A stretch of 64,000 nt of DNA from NCBI GenBank assembly GCA_963530615.1, contig CAUSDX010000007.1, positions 12,701-76,700 of the forward strand, in the 5' to 3' direction. Source of the DNA: JABCPE02 sp963530615. GTDB taxonomy: Bacteria > Bacteroidota > Bacteroidia > Flavobacteriales > Weeksellaceae. Under the pieces are notes generated by a model. The model saw only the letters and a list, made by a program, of their open reading frames with translations. It was not told the DNA's origin and made no database searches. Below are positions 43,508-52,423 of the stretch, piece after piece (position 1 is the first letter of the stretch; every line of letters starts with the position of its first letter). Position numbers and translations under genes: made by a program.

Positions 43508-44491
43508 TTAATTACTATTCTTAAAAATTATAAATCTAAAAGAGAAATCTATAAGTAAAATACCTAAAGCCAACCATAAAAACACATTAAAAAATTCATG
43601 ATATTCATATGTTTTATGAGATTTTACTTGTGATTTTTCTAATTGATTTATTTCTTTATAAATTTGTTCCAAATTATCATTAGAGGTGGCACGAAAATAT
43701 TTTCCTCCTGTTTGTTTAGCGATATTCTCAAGAGAATACTCATCTATTTCTACCTCTTGTGGCATGAAAATAATATCTCCGAAAGGAGTTACTATAGGGG
43801 ATTCGGCATATCCATTAGTTCCTATGCCTATGGTATAAACTTTAATGCCATTATTTTGAGCTAATTGAGTAGCCTCTTCGGGACTGATGGCATTTTGTAT
43901 TGTATTTACGCCATCAGTCATCAGAATAATAACTTTGCTTTTAGAGGAGCTTTTAATTAAATGTTTAGTAGCAACGGCAAGTCCTTCACCGATTGCTGTT
44001 CCATGCTGAACATCTCCTGTCTGCATCTCTTTAATTTCTTCAGAAACGGCTTGATGGTCGCTTGTCAAAGGTACTTTCATAAAAGCTTCACCAGCATAGA
44101 TAACAAGCCCTAATCTATCTTTTTCTCTCTGATTGATAAAATTTTGTGATAATTCTTTTAGAGCCGAAAGTCGGTCAGGCTTAAAATCTCTTGCCAACAT
44201 GCTTAACGATATGTCTACGGAAAGGACAATATCAATTCCTTCTTCATATAGATTTTTGATGGTATAAGTTCTTGGTCTTGCTAGAGCAATAATCAGTGCT
44301 GAAAGAATGATGTATTTGGATATTTTAAGAAAAAATCTGACTTTGGGGTATAATGAGCTTACCTTCATATATTGAATGGAAGGCACAAGAATAGCAGTTT
44401 TATTTTGTGTTCTTAAATCTTTGATAATTAAAGGAATAAAAACCAAAAATAAAATTAAAAACCAAGGGCTATGAAATTCAAAATTTGTCAT
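43508..44491 (-). CDS. batA: BatA, von Willebrand factor A membrane protein
   Basis: 327 residues. N-terminal helices (PWFLILFLVFIPLIIKDL; YIILSALIIALARPRTY), VWA domain with VLSVDISLSMLARDFKPDRL, LTSDHQAVSEEIKEMQTGDVQ (with the MIDAS Thr context) and a C-terminal helix (VFLWLALGILLIDFSF). Paralogue of BatB and 10 bp after the upstream bat gene. Confidence 0.9.
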   Translation of the reverse strand: MTNFEFHSPWFLILFLVFIPLIIKDLRTQNKTAILVPSIQYMKVSSLYPKVRFFLKISKYIILSALIIALARPRTYTIKNLYEEGIDIVLSVDISLSMLARDFKPDRLSALKELSQNFINQREKDRLGLVIYAGEAFMKVPLTSDHQAVSEEIKEMQTGDVQHGTAIGEGLAVATKHLIKSSSKSKVIILMTDGVNTIQNAISPEEATQLAQNNGIKVYTIGIGTNGYAESPIVTPFGDIIFMPQEVEIDEYSLENIAKQTGGKYFRATSNDNLEQIYKEINQLEKSQVKSHKTYEYHEFFNVFLWLALGILLIDFSFRFIIFKNSN

Positions 44492-44500
44492 TTTTTAGTT

Positions 44501-45358
44501 TCATAAATTTTTCATGATAAAATTTTCTACATTTTCTAAGTCTACTTGCATCATTTCTGATGAAGGAATACTTTTCGCAAATTTCACCAAATCTCCACGA
44601 ATGAAGAGTTCTTCCAATATTTTTGTATTTTCTTTAGATAAAATGTGGGATTTTTTAATAAAATCTATCAAGTCATCAGTTAATAAAATGTCAGCAGGAA
44701 TTTGATATTTACTTTGTAAAAAATCTCTGATAATTTCTAAAAGTTTTATATAAAATAGACGATGTTCTCCACTTTCTATTAGCTTTTTGGGTTTTAATTG
44801 AGCCAAATCATGGAGAAATTTATTAGGTGAAATGTTTGGAGAAATTTTCTTTTTAACAGAGCGTTTTTTAATAAAAATAAACATCAAAATACTTCCTAAA
44901 ATAATTAGAAATATGAAAATCTGATTTTGGTATAAACTTAAATAATCCATTATTCCTAATTCAATTTCTTGATTGGGCATAATATCACTGATTTCCTCAT
45001 TTTTTTTGTTGGGATTGGTTACTTTTATTTCGTAGGGAATACTTTTGTGAATAGAATCTCCAATCTTAAATTCCAATGATGGTAGGATGAATTTTCCTTC
45101 GTCCAAAATACTAAATTCTATCGTTCTGCGATATTCTTTATTATTTTGGTAAATTTCATCCTTTGTTTCTTCAAAATAAAAAGGAAGAAGTCCATTTTTT
45201 TGAGCAGAAATGACATTTTTTCCTTGTAGATTGCGAATGTGTATGTTCAAAATAATATGCTCACCTAAATCTACATCATTCTTATTTAAGCTGGAAGATA
45301 GTGTCTGCCCAGAAATAAAATTCGTTAAAAGAAATATGAGAATAGTGTAAAATTTCAT
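44501..45358 (-). CDS. Bat-operon membrane protein with N-terminal BatD-like sandwich (DUF4381-type)
   Basis: 285 residues from ATG 45358; a longer frame to 45412 would overlap the DUF58 gene. Signal peptide MKFYTILIFLLTNFISGQ, a beta-sandwich like the start of BatD (DVDLGEHIILNIHIRNLQG), a transmembrane helix near residue 150 (QIFIFLIILGSILMFIFI), and a cytoplasmic helical part (IIRDFLQSKYQIPADILLTD). Position between DUF58 and batA is usual for such proteins. Function unknown; likely part of the Bat/MoxR complex. Confidence 0.7.
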   Translation of the reverse strand: MKFYTILIFLLTNFISGQTLSSSLNKNDVDLGEHIILNIHIRNLQGKNVISAQKNGLLPFYFEETKDEIYQNNKEYRRTIEFSILDEGKFILPSLEFKIGDSIHKSIPYEIKVTNPNKKNEEISDIMPNQEIELGIMDYLSLYQNQIFIFLIILGSILMFIFIKKRSVKKKISPNISPNKFLHDLAQLKPKKLIESGEHRLFYIKLLEIIRDFLQSKYQIPADILLTDDLIDFIKKSHILSKENTKILEELFIRGDLVKFAKSIPSSEMMQVDLENVENFIMKNL

Positions 45359-45374
45359 TTTTTTGTAAAATATT

Positions 45375-46238
45375 TTATCTTTTTCTGAAATATTGATAAA
45401 GCTCTTTGGCATAATCTTTGTCAGAATTAATGTTGATGAAATCAGCAGAACTTTTTATAAATAAATTTTGTATTTGTTTGATATGTTGTTTTTTCATTTC
45501 CTTAAAATGATAACGAAAACGGATATCAGAGGTGTTAACATAGACTTTTTCCCCAGTTTCCATATCTTGAAATTCAGCAAAGCCAATTTCTGGAACTTCA
45601 TTATCTTTTTCATCAGAAATTCTTATGCCTAGCAATTGATGTTTTTTAGCCGTAATTCGTAAATTTTTATCTGAAAAATCATCATTGAAATCAGAAAAAA
45701 TAAAAATTAAAGATTTCTTTTTGAAAATATTTATGGTATATTCTAAAATCCTATCAATATTGGTTTTTGAAGGAATATCATTGTAGGATAAAATCTGGCT
45801 AATGATGGAGAGTACATGTTTTTTCCCTTTTTGGGGAGGAATGATTTTATAAATTTTATCAGCGAAAAGAATAAGCCCTACTTTATCGCTATTTTTTACA
45901 GCGGAAAATCCTAAACTTGCACAGATTTCAGAGACTAATTCTCGTTTTTTTTGGTGTTTTGAACCATAGTTCATAGATGAAGAAATATCAACTAAAAGCA
46001 TCATAGTAAGTTCTCGTTCTTCTTCCATAAGTTTTACAAATGGTTCACGAAAATGAGCTGTTTTATTCCAGTCTATTCTGCGAATATCATCTCCGAATTG
46101 GTATTTCCTAGCTTCTGAAAAAGTTATTCCTTGCCCTTTGAAAACAGAACGATATTGCCCTATTAACCTTGATTCCGATTTCTTTTTAGAACAGACTTCT
46201 ATCAGTTTTACTTTTTTGATAAGACTATTGATATCCAT
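45375..46238 (-). CDS. DUF58-domain protein
   Basis: 287 residues. Starts with the DUF58 marker FKGQGITFSEARKYQFGDDI and RRIDWNKTAHFREPFVKLME, then a VWA-like region with LLVDISSSMNYGSKHQKK. Typical partner of MoxR ATPases. It starts 12 bp after moxR and ends 16 bp before the next gene, so it belongs to the operon. Confidence 0.9.
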   Translation of the reverse strand: MDINSLIKKVKLIEVCSKKKSESRLIGQYRSVFKGQGITFSEARKYQFGDDIRRIDWNKTAHFREPFVKLMEEERELTMMLLVDISSSMNYGSKHQKKRELVSEICASLGFSAVKNSDKVGLILFADKIYKIIPPQKGKKHVLSIISQILSYNDIPSKTNIDRILEYTINIFKKKSLIFIFSDFNDDFSDKNLRITAKKHQLLGIRISDEKDNEVPEIGFAEFQDMETGEKVYVNTSDIRFRYHFKEMKKQHIKQIQNLFIKSSADFININSDKDYAKELYQYFRKR

Positions 46239-46250
46239 AAAATTTAATTG

Positions 46251-47246
46251 CTAGGGAGCTTGTATTTTTCCTAAAATTCTGTCAATAATTTGGTTGGTAT
46301 TGATGTTTTCTGCTTCTGCTTCAAAAGAAAGCCCTATTCTATGTCTTAAAACATCTTTGGCAATTTCTTTTACATCTTCTGGAATGACAAAGGCTCTATT
46401 TTTTAGAAAAGCTAAAGCTTTGGCAGCAATAGCTAAATTGATGGAAGCTCTTGGTGATGCTCCAAAATTAATGTGGTTTTTTAAATCGTAAAATTGATAA
46501 CGCTCAGGAAATCTAGTTGAAAATACAATATCTAAGATATATTTTTCAATTTTTTCATCAAGATAAATTTTATTAATAAGTTGCTTTGCTTCTATAATAT
46601 GTTCCATAGAAATGATAGGTTTTACCGAGGGTATTTGGGTAGAAGAAGCCATACGCATGATCTGTCTTTCGTCTTCAAAATCAGGGTAATCTATTTCACA
46701 TTTTAGCATGAAACGGTCAGTTTGTGCTTCAGGCAAGAGATAAGTTCCTTCTTGGTCAATAGGGTTTTGTGTTGCTAAAACTAAAAAAGGTATTGGGAGA
46801 GGGAAAGTTTCATCTCCGATGGTAACTTGCTTTTCTTGCATTGCTTCAAGGAGAGCAGCTTGAACCTTGGAGGGAGCTCTATTGATTTCATCGGCTAATA
46901 CGAAATTGGCAAATATTGGCCCTTTTTTTATCGAAAAATTATTTTCTTTTATATTATAAATTTGTGTTCCTATCACATCAGCAGGAAGTAAATCGGGAGT
47001 AAATTGTATTCTTGAAAAATGCCCATCTACAGCATCAGATAGGGTTTTTATTGCCAAAGTTTTTGCCAAACCAGGGACACCTTCTAGGAGAATATGTCCA
47101 TTTCCGAGAAGTCCTATGAGTAAGCGGTCTATCATATGGTTTTGACCGATAATTACTCTATTCATTTCTTTTTTTAAGAGCTGAAAAAAGTGATTTTGGG
47201 TTTGAATTTTTTCATGTAATATTTTTATTTCTTGAGATTGTTCCAT
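46251..47246 (-). CDS. MoxR-family AAA+ ATPase
   Basis: 331 residues. Walker A GVPGLAKTLAIKTL, Walker B and following FVLADEINRAPSKVQAALLE, and sensor-1 VLATQNPIDQEGTYLLPEAQ. MoxR ATPases act as chaperones for VWA-domain partners. First gene of the bat operon; only a weak -7 match (CACTTTTG on the minus strand) is visible upstream. Confidence 0.94.
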   Translation of the reverse strand: MEQSQEIKILHEKIQTQNHFFQLLKKEMNRVIIGQNHMIDRLLIGLLGNGHILLEGVPGLAKTLAIKTLSDAVDGHFSRIQFTPDLLPADVIGTQIYNIKENNFSIKKGPIFANFVLADEINRAPSKVQAALLEAMQEKQVTIGDETFPLPIPFLVLATQNPIDQEGTYLLPEAQTDRFMLKCEIDYPDFEDERQIMRMASSTQIPSVKPIISMEHIIEAKQLINKIYLDEKIEKYILDIVFSTRFPERYQFYDLKNHINFGASPRASINLAIAAKALAFLKNRAFVIPEDVKEIAKDVLRHRIGLSFEAEAENINTNQIIDRILGKIQAP

Positions 47247-47415
47247 AAATGAAAAGTTAAAAATTCATGATAGTAATAATATGATTTATAATATTGGTTT
47301 TTAGGCAAAAGTGAGATAAAAAACCGATATGGTCAAAAAAAATCTATTAAATTTTGTTAAAATTATTTTTCAAAAGGATTTTTTTTGTTGGATATAAAAA
47401 GTTTTTTCTGAATAA

Positions 47416-47447
47416 TTGTTTTTAAGTATAAAAAAATTCTAAATTTG
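47416..47447 (+). promoter_or_regulatory. Promoter of the glutaminyl cyclase gene
   Basis: TTG (47416-47418), 21-bp spacer, TAAATTTG (47440-47447), 23 nt before ATG 47471. Confidence 0.6.
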
Positions 47448-47470
47448 GGAAATTTTTTAGCATAGAAAAA

Positions 47471-48493
47471 ATGAAGAAAAATATTTTTGCAGGATTATTA
47501 TTGGCGACATTGTTGTTTTCTTGTAGTAAGGATAAAATGATAACGGATACTTTGAATGAGTATAATTTAGTCATGGAGGACAAAGGTTATCATTTTGGGG
47601 ATAAGATAGAGTTTCCAAAAGAAATTATGGATAATGCAAAGTCTATTTATATCAGTTTTGGAGATAAGGAAACTTCTGATATGAAGATTAGTCCAGAGTT
47701 TTTCACATTGGGAGGAAATTCAGTAACAATCAACATCGTAACGCATTCAGGAGAGACCATTTCTATAGATGCGATAATGAATGTTTTTGCTAAAAATAAG
47801 GAGCAAGAATTGGCTTATGATATAATTACAGAGTATCCTCATAATTCAGAAAATTTTGTGCAAGGATTTCAGTTGGAGGGAAATATGATTTATGGGAGTA
47901 ATGGTCAGTTTGGAAAATCTGCTGTGGTAAAATATGTTTTGGGAACTACACAGAACATCGCAAAAACAGAATTGTCAGATGAATATTTTGGCGAGGGAAG
48001 TACGATAATAGGAGATAAACTTTATCAATTGACTTGGCAAAATAGAAAAGGATTTATTTATGATAAAAATACCTTAAATCTCGTTTCAGAATTTACCTAT
48101 CCTAATAGAATCAATGAGGGGTGGGGACTTACTTATGATGGGAAAAACTTAATCTTATCAGATGGTTCTAAAAATCTTTATTTTATTTCTCCTAAAAATC
48201 CACAGCAGATTGATAGGGTAATTTCGGTGGCGGGGAATAGAGAGGTTTATGAAAATTTGAATGAGTTAGAATATCACAATGGATTTATTTATGCCAATGT
48301 TTGGCAAAAACCTTATATCTTAAAAATTAACCCTAAAAATGGGGAAGTAGTAGGTAAAATAGATTTATCCAAAATTTATCAAAAGCATACACAAGGTGCA
48401 GATGATGTTTTGAATGGGATTGCTTTTAAAGGAGATAATATGCTGGTGACAGGAAAAAATTGGAATAAAATATACGAATTGAAAATCAAATAA
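47471..48493 (+). CDS. Glutaminyl-peptide cyclotransferase (lipoprotein)
   Basis: 340 residues. Signal peptide with lipobox TLLFSCSK (Cys near residue 18), so membrane-anchored. After an Ig-like N-terminal part, the beta-propeller of plant/bacterial-type glutamine cyclotransferase follows: HNSENFVQGFQLEGNMIYGS, GDKLYQLTWQNRKGFIYDKN, EGWGLTYDGKNLILSDGS and the final DVLNGIAFKGDNMLVTGKNW. Converts N-terminal Gln of exported proteins to pyroglutamate, a common event for Bacteroidota OM proteins. 8 bp upstream of the kinase gene. Confidence 0.87.
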   Translation: MKKNIFAGLLLATLLFSCSKDKMITDTLNEYNLVMEDKGYHFGDKIEFPKEIMDNAKSIYISFGDKETSDMKISPEFFTLGGNSVTINIVTHSGETISIDAIMNVFAKNKEQELAYDIITEYPHNSENFVQGFQLEGNMIYGSNGQFGKSAVVKYVLGTTQNIAKTELSDEYFGEGSTIIGDKLYQLTWQNRKGFIYDKNTLNLVSEFTYPNRINEGWGLTYDGKNLILSDGSKNLYFISPKNPQQIDRVISVAGNREVYENLNELEYHNGFIYANVWQKPYILKINPKNGEVVGKIDLSKIYQKHTQGADDVLNGIAFKGDNMLVTGKNWNKIYELKIK

Positions 48494-48501
48494 TTATTAA
48501 A

Positions 48502-49116
48502 ATGCATATAGCAGTTACAGGGAATATAGGAGCAGGAAAAACTACGCTTACTACAATGTTAGCTAAACATTATGGCTGGGAAGCTCAGTTTGAAGATGTG
48601 GATGATAACCCTTATTTGGATGATTTTTATAAAGATATGTCTCAATGGTCTTTTGCTTTGCAGATATACTTTTTGGGTAGTAGATTTCGTCAAGTAAAAG
48701 AAATCCGTGAGAGTGGTAAAAATATTATCCAAGATAGAACGATTTATGAAGATGCTTATATTTTTGCTGAAAATCTTAATGAGATGAATTTATTATCAAA
48801 AAGAGATTATGATAATTATTCTGCTCTGTTTGATTTAATGAAAAGTTTTGTTTTGGCTCCAGATTTATTGATTTATTTAAGAGCGAATATATCCACGCTT
48901 ACCAGCCAAATTGCTAAAAGAGGGCGAGATTATGAAGCGGGAATAAGCATTGATTATTTGAATAGATTGAATAAAAAATATGAAGATTGGATTGGTAATT
49001 ATAGAGAAGGTAAACTTTTAATTATAGATGTAGATAATTTGGATTTTGTGGATAAAAAAGAGGATTTTGGATATATTTTGGATAGGATAGAGACCGAATT
49101 AAATGGGTTATTTTAG
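48502..49116 (+). CDS. Deoxynucleoside kinase
   Basis: 204 residues. P-loop AVTGNIGAGKTTL, then DDNPYLDDFYKDMSQWSFAL with the substrate-binding Glu/Gln region, QDRTIYEDAYIFAENL (the ERS/DRS-like motif), and the LID region KRGRDYEAGISIDYL. Phosphorylates deoxynucleosides, most likely deoxyadenosine/deoxyguanosine, for salvage. Likely co-transcribed with the cyclase upstream; terminator follows. Confidence 0.9.
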   Translation: MHIAVTGNIGAGKTTLTTMLAKHYGWEAQFEDVDDNPYLDDFYKDMSQWSFALQIYFLGSRFRQVKEIRESGKNIIQDRTIYEDAYIFAENLNEMNLLSKRDYDNYSALFDLMKSFVLAPDLLIYLRANISTLTSQIAKRGRDYEAGISIDYLNRLNKKYEDWIGNYREGKLLIIDVDNLDFVDKKEDFGYILDRIETELNGLF

Positions 49117-49119
49117 TAA

Positions 49120-49157
49120 AAAAATAGGTAGGAAATGTATTTCTCCTACCTATTTTT
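49120..49157. terminator. Bidirectional terminator between kinase and Nudix genes
   Basis: 14-bp arms aaaaataggtagga / tcctacctattttt with a 10-nt loop. Confidence 0.85.
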
Positions 49158-49158
49158 A

Positions 49159-49764
49159 TTATATTTCTCCAGACTCTTCTAAAATCAACTGAATATTTTT
49201 GAATGTATTAGGGAAGACCTCTGAAATAATATTTTGTTTATTTTTCCATTCTGCCTTAGTTATTCCTTCTTCTGTTTGTGGGGTTAATGTAGTTGAAAGA
49301 GCATCATGCTTCATTAAATACCAAAAAGTAGTTTTCAGGATAGGAATATTATTTTTATCCCTGTAAATATGATAAGTGGTATCGATAAAACTTAGTAGAG
49401 TTAAATTCTGTATTCCCGTTTCTTCCTTTACTTCACGGATAGCAGCATGGTTTATTGTTTCGTTAGGTTCTAATTTTCCTTTAGGTAAATCCCACCTGCC
49501 TAATCTATAGATAAAAAGAATATCTCCATTGTTATTTTTGACAATTCCTCCTGCTGCTTCTATATTGGTAAAATAATCGCTAAAATAGTCCCAAATTTTA
49601 TCTGCATTTTCTTCGTAAATATTTACAGATTTGCAAGATGTGTTTTCTAGTAAATCCATAGCAATTTCTATGGTATTGGAGTCTTCATAAGGGAGGTTTT
49701 TCTCGGCATCAGTGGCTGTGATATTGATAGTTAATTTTTTTTCGTTAATAAAAATTTTATACAT
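49159..49764 (-). CDS. Nudix hydrolase
   Basis: 201 residues. A non-Nudix N-terminal part (1-70) precedes the Nudix fold: AAGGIVKNNNGDILFIYRLG, then the complete Nudix box GKLEPNETINHAAIREVKEE with TGI after it. Hydrolyses a nucleoside diphosphate linked to another moiety; substrate unknown. Divergent from the SRPBCC gene (40-bp gap). Elsewhere in Flavobacteriia this Nudix gene is, in my recollection, next to pyrE, which is not here. Confidence 0.88.
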   Translation of the reverse strand: MYKIFINEKKLTINITATDAEKNLPYEDSNTIEIAMDLLENTSCKSVNIYEENADKIWDYFSDYFTNIEAAGGIVKNNNGDILFIYRLGRWDLPKGKLEPNETINHAAIREVKEETGIQNLTLLSFIDTTYHIYRDKNNIPILKTTFWYLMKHDALSTTLTPQTEEGITKAEWKNKQNIISEVFPNTFKNIQLILEESGEI

Positions 49765-49804
49765 TTGTCAAAATGTTTGAGTTAATTGTGCAAAAATAAT
49801 AAAA

Positions 49805-50194
49805 ATGAATTTAGAAGGAAGAAAAATAATAGTAAATAAATCTACTAAGGATTTGTTTGAAATGCTGAAAAATCCACAAGATTATAAACATTTGATGCCA
49901 GATAGCTTAATTTCTTTTGAATATACGGCGGATGGCTTTAAGTTTGCACTGAAAGGAATGCCAGAAGTTTCACTAAAAATTTCAGAATTTATAGAAAATG
50001 AAAAAATAGTTCTATCTTCGGGGAATCCATCTTTAGAATTTTCATTAATAGGGTTAATGAAGTCCCTTTCTGAAAATCAGGCTGAAGTCCAATTGGTTTT
50101 CAATGGGAAATTTAATCCATTTATAAAAATGATGGTAGAAAAGCCATTGAAAAATTTTATCGAAAATCTTACAGATAAAATAGAAAAATTGTAA
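49805..50194 (+). CDS. SRPBCC-family small protein
   Basis: 129 residues. The helix-grip (START/SRPBCC) layout is seen: GRKIIVNKSTKDLFEMLKNP, FEYTADGFKFALKGMPEVSL, and a long C-terminal helix MMVEKPLKNFIENLTDKIEK. Such folds bind hydrophobic ligands; no function is established for this branch. Six to eighteen bp upstream of the TSUP fusion gene. Confidence 0.8.
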   Translation: MNLEGRKIIVNKSTKDLFEMLKNPQDYKHLMPDSLISFEYTADGFKFALKGMPEVSLKISEFIENEKIVLSSGNPSLEFSLIGLMKSLSENQAEVQLVFNGKFNPFIKMMVEKPLKNFIENLTDKIEKL

Positions 50195-50212
50195 TGGTAC
50201 ATGGGGTATAAA

Positions 50213-51484
50213 ATGAGTAATTCTTTACCAGTTTTTCTGAATATGGTAAAGAAGAGAATTCTTGTCATTGGGGGAGGAGAAGAAGCTTTTGAGCAGGTTT
50301 TGTTTATTCTAGAAAGTGCTCCTAATTCTGAAATCAGGGTTGTAGGAGAGATTATAGATAAAAAAATAGAGGAGTTACAAGAGGTATGCTCTAACCTTTC
50401 TATATCGGTAAAGACTTTTGAAATTTCTGACATAGAAAATCAGGAAATTGTACTAATAACCATAGAGGATGAAAAAATTATTTCTCAAATATATGAACTA
50501 TCTAGTCAAAAAGGATTTTTAATCAATACCGTTCACAGATCAGATATAAATGATTTTTATTTTAATCCCAATGTTGAAGAGCCTTCTGAAATACATCAAT
50601 ATACCGAAAAGCAATGGAAAAAAATAGCATTTGTAAGTATTGCTGCTTTTTTCGTATTGATTTTAGGAGCTATAATTAATTTATTCGTATCTTATGAGGA
50701 GTTTAAAGCTGGATTAAATTGGTTGGCAGGTGATATAGATGATAAATTTTACTGGATGATTTTGGTGGGATTTATTGCCCAATTGATAGACGGACTTCTA
50801 GGCATGGGGTATGGATTGTCCTCTACGGCAGCACTGCTCAGTATAGGAATTCCGCTTCCTGCAATTAGTGGTAGTATTCATACTGCTGAGGTTTTTTCTA
50901 GTGGAGCATCAGGTCTGAGTCATTATAAATTTGGAAATATTAATAAAAAACTCCTTAAATTTTTAATAATTCCAGGTGTAGTAGGAGCTATTTTAGGAGC
51001 AGTTTTGCTTTCTAAATTCAGTTTAGAATATTCCAATATTATTAAACCAATATTGGCTTTTTATACATTGTTGCTCGGTATAAGGATTTTATTTAGAGTT
51101 TTTGCGAAGAAAAAAGAGCCTAAAAAAGTAAAAAATGTGGGCTGGTTGGCTTTTTGTGGAGGCTTTTTAGATTCTTTTGGAGGTGGAGGCTGGGGGCCAT
51201 TGGTTACAACTACTTTAATTTCAAAAGGAAAGACTCCAAGATTTGTCATTGGGACGGTAAGTTTATCAGAATTTTTCATCACCCTTGCAAGTGCCTTGAC
51301 ATTTTTTGCGTTTTTAGGATTGAGTCATTGGCAAGTCATTTTAGGATTGGTTCTCGGTGGAGTGATGGCCGCTCCTTTGGCTGCAAGGTTAGCAGGTAAA
51401 TTACCGATGAAAGCTATGTTTATTGGAGTGGGAGTACTTGTTATTTTATGGTCTCTGAATATTTTAGTTAAAATGATTTTATAG
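50213..51484 (+). CDS. TSUP-family (TauE/SafE) transporter with N-terminal siroheme-synthase-like domain
   Basis: 423 residues from ATG 50213 (an in-frame ATG at 50201 adds four residues). Residues 1-115: LPVFLNMVKKRILVIGGGEE, a Rossmann GxGGxx start as in precorrin-2 dehydrogenase/sirohydrochlorin ferrochelatase, and LINTVHRSDINDFYFNP, which parallels the NTVD..LCDF motif of that family. Residues 135-420: about eight membrane helices with the TSUP repeats LIDGLLGMGYGLSSTAALLS and GGGGWGPLVTTTLIS. TSUP proteins export sulfite or other sulfur anions. The fusion suggests a link between siroheme/NAD binding and sulfite handling. Co-oriented with cysHDN but 14 kb away. Confidence 0.85.
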   Translation: MSNSLPVFLNMVKKRILVIGGGEEAFEQVLFILESAPNSEIRVVGEIIDKKIEELQEVCSNLSISVKTFEISDIENQEIVLITIEDEKIISQIYELSSQKGFLINTVHRSDINDFYFNPNVEEPSEIHQYTEKQWKKIAFVSIAAFFVLILGAIINLFVSYEEFKAGLNWLAGDIDDKFYWMILVGFIAQLIDGLLGMGYGLSSTAALLSIGIPLPAISGSIHTAEVFSSGASGLSHYKFGNINKKLLKFLIIPGVVGAILGAVLLSKFSLEYSNIIKPILAFYTLLLGIRILFRVFAKKKEPKKVKNVGWLAFCGGFLDSFGGGGWGPLVTTTLISKGKTPRFVIGTVSLSEFFITLASALTFFAFLGLSHWQVILGLVLGGVMAAPLAARLAGKLPMKAMFIGVGVLVILWSLNILVKMIL

Positions 51485-51496
51485 AAGAATTTTCAG

Positions 51497-52423
51497 ATGT
51501 TAAATCCAGTTTTTCACGCTAAAATTCTGCTTTTTGGAGAGTATGGGATTATAGAAAATGCTCAAGGATTGTCCATTCCTTATCTATTCTATAAGGGACG
51601 ATTCAAATTTTCAGAGTTGGAGACAGATTTTGAAAAGGAGTCTAATCATTCGCTCAAAAAATATGTTGAATATTTAGCAAGAGTGGAATATTCAGAAGGA
51701 TTTAGATTGAATTTATCTCAATTTTCTGATGATATAGAAAATGGACTTTTCTTTGATTCTGATATTCCGCAAGGATATGGCGTAGGCAGTTCAGGAGCGT
51801 TGGTTGCAGCAATTTTTGACCGATATTCCATTGAAAAATTAGATGCCGAAAGCCTTACCCAAAACCAATTTAAAGATTTGAAGGCGTTTTTGGGAGAAAT
51901 GGAAAGTTTTTTTCATGGGAAAAGTTCAGGGATAGACCCGCTTATTTGCTATATCAATTCGCCGATTTTAATAGAGAATAAAGAAAACATCAGCCGAGTA
52001 GAAATTCCAAAAGAAAATCAAGGCGAGGGAACTATTTTTTTGATAGATTCTCAAATGATAGGAGAGACAGAGCCGATGGTAAGACTCTTCTTTGAAAAAA
52101 TGAAAAGCGAAGATTTCAGAAAAACTCTGAAAGAGGACTTTATAAAGTATAATGATGCATGCATTCATACTTTTTTGAATAAGGAAAAGACGATACTTTT
52201 TGAGAATATCAAGGCACTTTCAGAGTGGACTTATAAACATTTTCGCCCAATGATTCCCCAGAGTGTCGTTAAAATTTGGAGAGAGGGCTTAGACTCTGAT
52301 ATTTATTCCTTAAAGCTTTGTGGAAGTGGTGGCGGTGGTTATATTTTAGGATTTACCAAAGATTTTTACAAAACTGAGGTAATGCTGAAAGACTTTCCGC
52401 TAAAAGTAATTCATCGCCTTTAA
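51497..52423 (+). CDS. GHMP kinase, probably of the mevalonate pathway
   Basis: 308 residues. GHMP motifs: N-terminal KILLFGEYGI, motif 2 IPQGYGVGSSGALVAAI (ATP-binding PxGxGxGSSxA), SFFHGKSSGIDPL, and motif 3 KLCGSGGGGYILGF. This is the GYDIA-like type found in Bacteroidota in place of a classic mevalonate kinase; phosphorylation of mevalonate or phosphomevalonate is inferred from family knowledge and from mvaS in this window. It follows the TSUP gene by 12 bp. Its stop codon overlaps the convergent lipoprotein stop in a TTAA. Confidence 0.82.
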   Translation: MLNPVFHAKILLFGEYGIIENAQGLSIPYLFYKGRFKFSELETDFEKESNHSLKKYVEYLARVEYSEGFRLNLSQFSDDIENGLFFDSDIPQGYGVGSSGALVAAIFDRYSIEKLDAESLTQNQFKDLKAFLGEMESFFHGKSSGIDPLICYINSPILIENKENISRVEIPKENQGEGTIFLIDSQMIGETEPMVRLFFEKMKSEDFRKTLKEDFIKYNDACIHTFLNKEKTILFENIKALSEWTYKHFRPMIPQSVVKIWREGLDSDIYSLKLCGSGGGGYILGFTKDFYKTEVMLKDFPLKVIHRL

